Below, piece by piece: positions 1 to 6,532 of a stretch of 9,701 bases of DNA; within the stretch, counting starts at the first letter, position 1, and the number at the start of each line of letters is the position of its first letter. The DNA is from an uncultured Legionella sp. GTDB taxonomy: Bacteria; Pseudomonadota; Gammaproteobacteria; Legionellales; Legionellaceae. Position numbers and translations under genes: made by a program. The notes under the pieces were generated by a model. The model was not told the origin of the DNA, searched no databases, and saw only the letters and a list, made by a program, of their open reading frames with translations. The stretch covers positions 1-9,701 of the forward strand of contig CAISKC010000084.1 in assembly GCA_903885895.1 (NCBI GenBank). Reading direction: 5' to 3'.

Positions 1-860
1 CTGCTAATAAAAATGCGCAATTGCAAGCGGAAAATGCAAAGAAATTAGAAAAGATTTTGGCGCGACAGAAAGTGCAAATGGCCGATCAAAAATATCAGCA
101 AAAAGTTCAGCAACGAACTAGCACGATGAGTGCAGCTGCCACCCAAATCCTCCAGTCATGGAAAGTTAATACTCAACAAGCTTATACTGCAGGCACAGCT
201 ATTGCTTCTGACAGTAAGACTGGCGGCATGACGCCTGCTGGGCTTCCTAGTGGAGCAAATGTTGCAGGAGCAGGCTCTGATGCAGTGCCTATTAAGATGG
301 GGGATGTGATGTTTGCAGTGATGGATACTTCTGTAAACTCGGATGAGCCAGGGCCTATATTAGCCACTATCGTTTCCGGATCATTAAAAGGGGCTAAATT
401 AATTGGTAGCTTTAATTTACCCACGAATTCTGACAAAATGGTGATTTCATTTAATTCTTTATCTATTCCTGGTGCCCCAAAAACAGTGTCTATTTCTGCT
501 TTTGCTATCGATCCCAATACTGCACGTACTGCTTTAGCGAGCGAAGTGGATCATCATTATTTGAGTCGTTACGGGTCATTATTCGCTTCGACTTTCTTAG
601 AGGGTTTTGGTAATGCATTCCAATCAGCGAATACGACGATCACCGTGGGCGGTACAGGCGGAACAGAACAAACGACTGTACAAAATGGTATAGGCCGTTC
701 AACGCTGGAAAATGCGGTTATTGGGTTAGCGACTGTAGGAAAAGCTTGGGGACAAGTTGCCCAACAAAATATGTCACGTCCTACTACAGTAGAGATATTT
801 TCGGGCATGGGAATCGGCGTCTTATTTACTCAGGATGTTAAAATAGTGAGAGCAGCATGA
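1..860 (+). CDS. icmE: IcmE/DotG, C-terminal part (VirB10-like core-channel protein)
   Basis: The gene is truncated by the left edge. The reading frame is open from base 3 and stops at TGA 858-860, leaving about 285 residues; the TTG at 21 is an internal codon, not a start. DotG is a roughly 1000-residue inner-membrane protein with a long repeat region and a C-terminal TrbI/VirB10 domain that forms the channel spanning periplasm and outer membrane. What is visible is a charged Lys/Gln-rich helix (about residues 7-40), a Gly/Ala/Pro-rich linker, and then the VirB10-like domain from about residue 96, beginning with a K-M-G-D-V-M-F-A stretch. That domain contains an internal helical pair (near FLEGFGNAFQSA and LENAVIGLATVGKAWGQ), where VirB10 proteins carry the outer-membrane antenna, and ends in GIGVLFTQDVKIVRAA. 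The 3' end overlaps icmG by four bases (ATGA), so the two are probably translationally coupled. Identification rests on the domain plus the conserved neighbours. Confidence 0.93.
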   Translation, partial: ANKNAQLQAENAKKLEKILARQKVQMADQKYQQKVQQRTSTMSAAATQILQSWKVNTQQAYTAGTAIASDSKTGGMTPAGLPSGANVAGAGSDAVPIKMGDVMFAVMDTSVNSDEPGPILATIVSGSLKGAKLIGSFNLPTNSDKMVISFNSLSIPGAPKTVSISAFAIDPNTARTALASEVDHHYLSRYGSLFASTFLEGFGNAFQSANTTITVGGTGGTEQTTVQNGIGRSTLENAVIGLATVGKAWGQVAQQNMSRPTTVEIFSGMGIGVLFTQDVKIVRAA

Positions 861-1729
861 GCGATGATAAAAAAAATGAAAGCTTTGATGATGATGATGA
901 GTATCATTTTTTGAGTGATGGGGAAGACTCAGGTTCATTTGAGGCGCAACCACCGTCGTCAGTACCACCTTCAGCTGACGTGGCGCCTGAACCTAAAAAA
1001 CCGATATCACTCATGGATATGACGAAAATTTTAGAAAACGTCAAACCATTTTTGGATATCGTGAAAAATAATTTTGTGATTCGTCTTAGTTTGATTGTTG
1101 TCGTGGTTTTATTGTTTTCTGTTGTAATATATCGGTGCTCATCGCAGCGGCTTGTGGAAAAAGAAAGTGAAAAAATAGCGCCTATCGCAGTCAGTCATCC
1201 TAAAAGTTCCGTGCCTGTGGCACGTAGTGACCATATTATTTTGAAACCGCAAGCACAAAAGAGGAATCTGGCTGTTCAGGAAGATAATTACCATTATTCG
1301 GATACAACGCAGACAGCACTCCAAGCACAAGTGAATGCGTTGTCTACTCAAATGTCGAGTTTAACGAGTAATGTTAATAGCGTAGCAGAGAACTTAAGAT
1401 TGCTGAATAATCAATTGTCTCAATTAGCGTTGACGGTTAGTAATGATGCGAAGCTGGGCTCTGGTTTAGCAGAGCAAATTAAGCAATTACAAATTAAGGC
1501 AGTCGTGGCTAGAAAAATTGAGATAAAAATGCCACGTATGGCGCAATATTATGTGCAAGCCATGATTCCGGGGCGAGCTTGGTTAATCAGTGCGGAGGGG
1601 CAAACTTTAACGGTTAGCCAAGGTAGTCCTGTTGCAGATTATGGGGTTGTACGGTATGTTGATGCTAGTAATGGACAGGTTTTGACTAGTTCTGGGCGGA
1701 CGATAGCATTTAGTCAAGATGATTCATGA
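857..1729 (+). CDS. icmG: IcmG/DotF, inner-membrane Dot/Icm core protein
   Basis: This 290-residue protein is slightly longer than L. pneumophila DotF (about 269). The order is an acidic cytoplasmic N-terminus (D11-D14 run), a Pro-rich linker (31-50), one membrane helix at about 73-93, a periplasmic linker, a predicted coiled coil at about 152-215 (heptad-like Leu/Val spacing, Gln/Asn/Ser rich), and a compact C-terminal domain at about 228-287. DotF is a bitopic protein of the Dot/Icm core that contacts DotG and has been reported to bind effectors. The ATG at 857 overlaps the icmE stop as ATGA, with a GTGAGAG Shine-Dalgarno-like stretch just upstream at 846-852. Codons 5-7 form an A8 run (869-876) that could be slippery. 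Membrane topology, length and position between icmE and icmC support the call. Confidence 0.93.
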   Translation: MSDDKKNESFDDDDEYHFLSDGEDSGSFEAQPPSSVPPSADVAPEPKKPISLMDMTKILENVKPFLDIVKNNFVIRLSLIVVVVLLFSVVIYRCSSQRLVEKESEKIAPIAVSHPKSSVPVARSDHIILKPQAQKRNLAVQEDNYHYSDTTQTALQAQVNALSTQMSSLTSNVNSVAENLRLLNNQLSQLALTVSNDAKLGSGLAEQIKQLQIKAVVARKIEIKMPRMAQYYVQAMIPGRAWLISAEGQTLTVSQGSPVADYGVVRYVDASNGQVLTSSGRTIAFSQDDS

Positions 1730-1741
1730 TAGGATGATTCA

Positions 1742-2284
1742 ATGAGCGAAACTTGGTATTCAGGTACAACGGATGTTCTGATTAATTTAGCCAACTCGTT
1801 GATACCCGTTGAAAAAACGATTACTGGCGCATCCTATTTGATGGGACTTGCTTTTGGTATCAAGGCTATCGTAACTTTGAAAATACATGGGGAACAACGT
1901 AGTAGTATGGGTGCTGGCGGTATGAAAGAAGCCACCATCTATCTTATGGTTGCTGCGATGTTATTGTATTACCCCACGGCTTTTGAAGTGATTATGAACT
2001 CTACTTTCGGTTATAGTAGTGTTTTAGCTTATTCTTCCTTGAGCGCAAGTGCTAATCTTTTTGGATCAGACAGTGCGGTAGGCATGGCATTGTTCACTAT
2101 TATTCAAGTGATAGGTTTGATTGCGTTTATTCGTGGATGGCTATTAATTGCGCGTAGTGGTTCTGGGCAGGGTGGTCAACCAGGTACGATTGGAAAGGGA
2201 TTTATGCATGTGTTTGGGGGTGTGCTAGCTATGAACATGACCGGCACGATGGAAGTGTTCCATAACACTTTATTTGGTACTTGA
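1742..2284 (+). CDS. icmC: IcmC/DotE, polytopic inner-membrane Dot/Icm protein
   Basis: This 180-residue membrane protein resembles L. pneumophila IcmC (about 194) in size. Four hydrophobic segments can be seen, at about residues 28-47, 61-85, 113-137 and 150-172, with no cleavable signal peptide. DotE is needed for Dot/Icm function, but its precise role is unknown. The two halves look like diverged copies of one two-helix module, each ending in an Asn-Ser/Thr...Phe-Gly turn (MNSTFG near 85-90 and HNTLFG near 174-179), and the module recurs in IcmD. The start at 1742 has AGGA at 1731-1734 with seven bases of spacing and lies 12 bases after the icmG stop. The last codons of icmG and this leader share a 9-base direct repeat. 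Confidence 0.9.
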   Translation: MSETWYSGTTDVLINLANSLIPVEKTITGASYLMGLAFGIKAIVTLKIHGEQRSSMGAGGMKEATIYLMVAAMLLYYPTAFEVIMNSTFGYSSVLAYSSLSASANLFGSDSAVGMALFTIIQVIGLIAFIRGWLLIARSGSGQGGQPGTIGKGFMHVFGGVLAMNMTGTMEVFHNTLFGT

Positions 2285-2288
2285 AGCA

Positions 2289-2317
2289 TTGAAGAGAGGC
2301 AGCAGCTGTTGTACTAT
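2289..2317 (+). promoter_or_regulatory. Possible internal promoter ahead of icmD
   Basis: TTGAAG (2289-2294, 4 of 6 matches to the sigma-70 -35 element) and TACTAT (2312-2317, 4 of 6 to the -10) are separated by 17 bases in the 72-base gap between icmC and icmD, the largest gap so far in the operon. The predicted start near 2324 would leave a leader of about 33 bases carrying the strong ribosome site. A second pair, TTGTAC (2309-2314) and TATAAA (2333-2338), has a better -10 but would start transcription inside the Shine-Dalgarno sequence. AT-rich DNA yields such matches by chance, so this is tentative. Confidence 0.25.
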
Positions 2318-2342
2318 CTAAGCTAGAAAGAATATAAAAATT

Positions 2343-2350
2343 AAGGGGAG
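2343..2350 (+). promoter_or_regulatory. Strong Shine-Dalgarno site of icmD
   Basis: AAGGGGAG lies six bases before the ATG at 2357. It is the best ribosome-binding site in the window and fixes the icmD start. It suggests that icmD is translated independently and well, unlike icmG and icmJ, which overlap their upstream genes. Confidence 0.75.
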
Positions 2351-2356
2351 AAAATA

Positions 2357-2761
2357 ATGAAAAAAAATTGGAAGACTAAACTACCCGTAAGTATGAAAAA
2401 GCTTGGGGTGAGCGTTGCTTTATTAGCAGGGACGAGTGTTGCATCTGCCGAGTCTTTGGGAACAATGGCTTCTGCACTAACGAGCACGTTTACAAGTGTA
2501 GGGAACGCGATTACAGCATTGTCTTATATTGCTGGACTAGGCTTTGCAATCGCTGCGATTTTACAATTTAAACAGCATAAAGAAAACCCTTCTCAGACAC
2601 CGGTTGGAAAGCCAATTTCGCAAGTATTGATTGCGGCTGCTTTGTTATTCCTGCCATCTATGTTTTCAGCTGTTGGAAATACTATTTTTGCTTCAGGCGG
2701 TACAACAGCTGGTGCAGGCGGTACGGCAATTTCTAGTTCAGGCGGCGGCAGCGGCGGTTGA
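2357..2761 (+). CDS. icmD: IcmD/DotP, small inner-membrane Dot/Icm protein
   Basis: The product has 134 residues, against about 132 for L. pneumophila IcmD. It has a basic N-terminus and a hydrophobic core followed by ASA at 29-31, which looks like a signal peptide cut before E32. Two further hydrophobic helices follow at about 52-71 and 88-107, and then a Gly/Ser-rich tail (114-134). DotP is an inner-membrane component of the secretion system with no known enzymatic activity. The two-helix region matches both halves of IcmC (SYIAGLGFAIAAI here, SYLMGLAFGIKAI there), so the two are paralogous. Codons 2-4 contain an A8 run (2360-2367). The TGA stop at 2759-2761 shares its A with the ATG of icmJ. 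Confidence 0.9.
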   Translation: MKKNWKTKLPVSMKKLGVSVALLAGTSVASAESLGTMASALTSTFTSVGNAITALSYIAGLGFAIAAILQFKQHKENPSQTPVGKPISQVLIAAALLFLPSMFSAVGNTIFASGGTTAGAGGTAISSSGGGSGG

Positions 2762-3408
2762 TGAGCAGCGAGTACCAGCCTCACGCATCAAAGTTGAAAC
2801 TAATCGCCTCACCAGGTGCTTGGCGCTTATATTCTGCTAGAAAATCGGACCCCAGGTTTCAGTTGTATGAAAAAAAAGTATTGCTACGTGATCAATACAC
2901 CTGTCAGTTTTGTGGTTTTCAAGCTCAGCTTTATCAAGATGTGATTAATCTTGATGGTGATTATTATAACAATAAGCTTAGTAATCTGATTACGGCTTGT
3001 TGTTTTTGTTCTCAATGCTTTTTTCTTGAATCAGTTGGGGTCGGAGGCTATGGCGGTGGCACGTTAGTGTATGTTCCAGAGATGGAGCAGGCAGAGCTCA
3101 ATGTGTTATGCCATGTGCTATTTTGTGCTATTACCAATGATACCGGATATAAAGCGAGTGCTCAAACGATATATCTGGGCTTTAAAGTTCGGTCTCAGCA
3201 AGTTGAAGAAAAATTTGGAGAAGGGACCAGTGACCCAGCGATTTTTGGACATTTATTGATTGATTCAGGTACTATTAATCCTGAGAAATTAACGCAAATG
3301 ATGTCCGGTATTCGCTTATTACCTTCTAGAGCACGATTTAGGATCCAGATAGAATCTTGGGCCGCGAATGCTTTGCAGGAAATATCAGAAACAACTGTGG
3401 CTTCCTAG
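2761..3408 (+). CDS. icmJ: IcmJ/DotN, zinc-binding subunit of the Dot/Icm coupling complex
   Basis: The product has 215 residues from the ATG at 2761, against about 208 for L. pneumophila IcmJ. An in-frame TTG at 2758 would add one residue, but the TGATG junction with icmD makes the ATG the natural coupled start. DotN belongs to the type IV coupling complex with DotL, DotM and the IcmS-IcmW adaptors, which recruits effectors on the cytoplasmic face. No signal or membrane segment is present. The clear motif is a zinc site: C48-x-x-C51 followed by C80-C81-x-C83-x-x-C86, arranged as in HNH-type folds (YTCQFCG ... NLITACCFCSQC). The acidic/His catalytic part of a true HNH is missing: the segment between reads INLDGDYYNN. 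A structural rather than nuclease role is therefore likely. Confidence 0.92.
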   Translation: MSSEYQPHASKLKLIASPGAWRLYSARKSDPRFQLYEKKVLLRDQYTCQFCGFQAQLYQDVINLDGDYYNNKLSNLITACCFCSQCFFLESVGVGGYGGGTLVYVPEMEQAELNVLCHVLFCAITNDTGYKASAQTIYLGFKVRSQQVEEKFGEGTSDPAIFGHLLIDSGTINPEKLTQMMSGIRLLPSRARFRIQIESWAANALQEISETTVAS

Positions 3409-3457
3409 GTTGGGACGTTCGGATCAACCTTTGCGTTGTTGGGCTGAACGGCCCAGC
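3407..3457 (+). repeat. Two adjacent inverted repeats between icmJ and icmB
   Basis: The first arm pair is AGGTTG (3407-3412) with CAACCT (3425-3430), a 6-base stem with a 12-base loop that begins inside the icmJ stop codon. The second is TGGGC (3440-3444) with GCCCA (3451-3455), extended by a T-G wobble and a G-C pair to 3438-3457, with a 6-base loop. No T run follows, so this is not a standard rho-independent terminator. It may be an mRNA processing, stability or attenuating element between the two genes. The rest of the 75-base gap holds only the icmB ribosome site. Confidence 0.45.
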
Positions 3458-3483
3458 TTACCTTAAGTAACGGAGAATGAAAC

Positions 3484-6400
3484 ATGGCATCATGGGCGGA
3501 GTCTTTTTTTAAAGGGATTGATACATTTTTTGCCTGGATGAGTGTTTCTGTAAAACAAACGATTGCCTCTTATTGTGAATTAGAAACGGCAGATAGTTCT
3601 ACTGTGCTCGTTAATCATGATGGTTCTTTGCTTTCAGTGATTCGTATTGAGGGCGTGACGTCCTTAGTGGGCGAAGAGGAATTTGCACGTTTGGTGGAAG
3701 GATTAACGAATTCATTTCAAGGTGCCATGGGGCGATCTGGTCATGCCCTGCAAGTTTATTTTAGTCATGATAAGCAGAATATCAAAAACAACATTGAAGC
3801 GGTTTATCGACCAGCCCGTGAAACGGCTGAGCGTTTGAAACTAGATTTAGACGATTTATTTAATGAGCGCTCTTCACATCTTGCTAAATATTGCTCTGAA
3901 GAGCATTTATATTTTGTTCTATTTACACGCCCCTTTAATTTACCTATGGATCAATTAAAGGTTGCAGTAAAAAATAAAATCAACGTGATCCGTGAAGAAA
4001 AAGTGCCGGCTTTTTTGCATTCACAAAATATTTTTGCAGCGATCCCAGAAATAAGAGATACCCACACTGCTTATGTCCGATCTGTCTTAAATGATTTAGA
4101 GCAGTATCATTTGTTGGCGAGGCTCATGGATGTTCATGAAGCAGTGCATGCGATCCGAATGACGGCTGATCCCGATTTTACTTCACTTGATTGGAGAGCA
4201 ACTTTACCAGGCGATCCGTTGGTTGGCGTGACTGAACTGAATGACTTTGCAGGTGACCCTGCTGATTTATTGTGGCCACCGTTAGCGAAGCAGGTGATTC
4301 CACGTGATGCAACGATTATTGATCGACGTACGGTGTTAGTCGGAGATAAACTGTATGCCACATTGTACATTGATTTGTTTCCTAAGGATGTGCGACCGTT
4401 TTCTCAATTATTTGCTCGGATGCTTCCTACGCATGTGCCATGGCGCATCTCATATTTTGTTGACTCTGACTCATTAAATACAGTTGGATTAAAAGGATTG
4501 CTTTCGGCTATTTTAAGTTTTTCTTCTCCACAAAATCGCTTGATCAGTGATGCCGTGAATTTATTAAAATATATTAGTTTGAACACTGATGAATCCATTG
4601 TACGTTTGCGAGTGGTGCTTACCACGTGGGCTGGTGCGAAGGAAGAGGATTTGCTGCGCCGGCGTGCGTCAGAATTAGTGAAAGCGGTGCAAGGCTGGGG
4701 GAGTACCGACGTATCAGAGATCTGTGGTGACCCATTTATGGGGTTTGCGGCGTCCATGTTAGCAACCACTACGAATAGTCCAGCTGTGGCAACGGTGGCA
4801 CCTTTGTCAGCAGTGATAACGATGTTGCCAATCACACGTCCAGCATCGCCGTGGGAAGTGGGCGCCTTATTGTTGCGTTCCCCGCATGGTAAATTATGGC
4901 CTTTTCAACCTGGTTCTAGTCAACAAACTACCTGGATTGATTTGGTGTATGCACGGCCTGGTTCGGGTAAGTCTGTCTTGTCGAGCGCGCAGAATTTGGC
5001 GTTGTGTTTATCTGGAGGGTTAACAAGGTTACCGAGGATTGCCATTATTGATATCGGGCCATCAAGTTCGGGTTTGATTTCATTGTTAAAAGAAGCATTG
5101 CAGCCGGAAAGTCGTCATTTGGTTGCTTATCATCGCTTACGTATGACACCTGAGTATTCTATTAATCCTTTTGATACACAATTAGGGTGCCGCTATCCAA
5201 CTGCCGCAGAGCGGTCATTTTTAGTCAATTTTCTAACTTTATTGACTACGCCTTTGGGGGCTGTTAAACCGTATGATGCCATGCCAGATTTGGTTGGTAT
5301 GGTTGTAGATGAATTATACAAATCGATGGCGGACGATAGTAAGCCTGCACCTTATGCGCCGGGTGTGGAAGAGTTTATTGATAGTATTCTGGAAGAAATT
5401 GGGTTTGTGCGTGATTCGAAATCTACTTGGTGGGAAGTAACTGATGCACTTTATTCTGCTGGGTTTGTGCATGAAGCAATGTTGGCTCAGCGTTATGCTA
5501 TGCCTTTGCTTGCAGATGCCGCCTCCATTTGTCGTTCGCCTTCTATTGAAGATTTGTATGAAAAGGTTACCGCGCCTACAGGGGAATCTTTGATTAATTC
5601 TTTTTCGCGAATGATTTCTGGATCGATTCGTGAATATCCTATTTTATCACGAGTCACAGCATTTGATATTGGGGATGCGCGCGTTGTGTCGCTTGATTTA
5701 GATGAAGTTGCAAAAAGTGGGGGAGAATCTGCTGATCGGCAAACTGCTGTGATGTATATGCTGGCACGTTATACTTTAGCACGCCATTATTATTTGACTG
5801 AAGAAAGCATGACAAATGTGCCTGCGCAGTATCGACCTTATCATAAGCAACGAGTGAGTGAAATTCGCGAAGATCCAAAACGAATTGTGTATGATGAATT
5901 CCATCGTACTTCAAAGTCTGCTGCTGTGCGAGATCAAGTGATCGTGGATATGCGGGAAGGTCGTAAATGGAATGTGCAGATCTCTTTGTTGTCGCAATCT
6001 ATAGAAGATTTTGATCCCATCATGATTGATTTTGCAACGTCAATTTTTATCATGGATGCAGGGCCCGCACAAACGATGGATAAAACTTGCCAAATATTTG
6101 GTCTAAGTGAGACGGCTAGAACAGCGTTACGGACACAAGTGCATGGGCCTAGGCATGGGGGTGCGACTTTCTTAGCACAATTTGCAACCAAGTCGGGAAT
6201 TAATATACAATTGCTTACTTTGACGTTAGGTCCGATTGAATTATGGGCATTTAGTACCACGGCAGAAGATGCGAGTGTGCGTAACCAGTTGTATCGACAT
6301 ATTGGTCCAGCAGAAACGCGACGCTTTTTGGCGTCATTATTTCCGAATGGTACGGTGACTAAGGAGCTTTCAGAACGTTTGAATCGACTGAAAGCCGGTG

Positions 6401-6519
6401 GTGGTTTTGTTGAAGAAGAAGTCAAAGTATCCGTGGTTGATAGTTTAATCAAAGATATTTTGAGAGCTTATTCTAATAATCCGAATAGTAAGAGCCTAGC
6501 ATTAACGAACGATAAATAG
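3484..6519 (+). CDS. icmB: IcmB/DotO, VirB4-like ATPase of the Dot/Icm system
   Basis: The product has 1011 residues, essentially the family length (L. pneumophila about 1009). DotO is the cytoplasmic ATPase that, with DotB, forms the energy module at the base of the secretion channel. The N-terminal half (about 1-470) corresponds to the VirB4-type membrane-proximal region. The C-terminal half is a RecA-like ATPase with Walker A at 490-497 (ARPGSGKS; K496, S497), an early strand-Asp (IAIIDIG near 519-525), Walker B at 801-805 (IVYDE; D804, E805), and a downstream LLSQS motif (Q838) as in VirB4/FtsK-like enzymes. All key residues are intact. GGAG at 3472-3475, eight bases before the ATG, supports the start. 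It follows icmJ after a 75-base gap and is followed 13 bases later by an unrecognised gene. Confidence 0.96.
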   Translation: MASWAESFFKGIDTFFAWMSVSVKQTIASYCELETADSSTVLVNHDGSLLSVIRIEGVTSLVGEEEFARLVEGLTNSFQGAMGRSGHALQVYFSHDKQNIKNNIEAVYRPARETAERLKLDLDDLFNERSSHLAKYCSEEHLYFVLFTRPFNLPMDQLKVAVKNKINVIREEKVPAFLHSQNIFAAIPEIRDTHTAYVRSVLNDLEQYHLLARLMDVHEAVHAIRMTADPDFTSLDWRATLPGDPLVGVTELNDFAGDPADLLWPPLAKQVIPRDATIIDRRTVLVGDKLYATLYIDLFPKDVRPFSQLFARMLPTHVPWRISYFVDSDSLNTVGLKGLLSAILSFSSPQNRLISDAVNLLKYISLNTDESIVRLRVVLTTWAGAKEEDLLRRRASELVKAVQGWGSTDVSEICGDPFMGFAASMLATTTNSPAVATVAPLSAVITMLPITRPASPWEVGALLLRSPHGKLWPFQPGSSQQTTWIDLVYARPGSGKSVLSSAQNLALCLSGGLTRLPRIAIIDIGPSSSGLISLLKEALQPESRHLVAYHRLRMTPEYSINPFDTQLGCRYPTAAERSFLVNFLTLLTTPLGAVKPYDAMPDLVGMVVDELYKSMADDSKPAPYAPGVEEFIDSILEEIGFVRDSKSTWWEVTDALYSAGFVHEAMLAQRYAMPLLADAASICRSPSIEDLYEKVTAPTGESLINSFSRMISGSIREYPILSRVTAFDIGDARVVSLDLDEVAKSGGESADRQTAVMYMLARYTLARHYYLTEESMTNVPAQYRPYHKQRVSEIREDPKRIVYDEFHRTSKSAAVRDQVIVDMREGRKWNVQISLLSQSIEDFDPIMIDFATSIFIMDAGPAQTMDKTCQIFGLSETARTALRTQVHGPRHGGATFLAQFATKSGINIQLLTLTLGPIELWAFSTTAEDASVRNQLYRHIGPAETRRFLASLFPNGTVTKELSERLNRLKAGGGFVEEEVKVSVVDSLIKDILRAYSNNPNSKSLALTNDK

Positions 6520-6532
6520 TATTTGGTTGCCA

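Noticed and set aside
887..900. GAT trinucleotide run in icmG as a microsatellite
   Set aside because: It has only four full units and encodes an acidic patch that fits the cytoplasmic tail. Changes would stay in frame, so there is no switching role.
2336..2345. CTTAATTTTT on the - strand, close to the PmrA-type half-site reported for Legionella and Coxiella icm genes
   Set aside because: It is a single copy and overlaps the Shine-Dalgarno site of icmD, where an activator could not act on the predicted start. AT-rich DNA makes such matches common.
3438..3465. Rho-independent terminator after icmJ
   Set aside because: A stem of up to 7 pairs is present but is not followed by a T run, and icmB would be cut off from its operon.
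3456..3470. CTTACCTTAAGTAA before icmB as a possible regulator box
   Set aside because: The match to any known consensus is poor, and no promoter elements lie at a suitable distance.
4404..4835. Reverse-strand open frame of 143 codons inside icmB, and similar ones elsewhere
   Set aside because: These are antisense shadows of strongly supported genes, with no ribosome site and no recognisable domain.
6527..6532. TTG start for the unknown gene
   Set aside because: It adds only two residues, has no ribosome site, and an ATG follows directly in frame.
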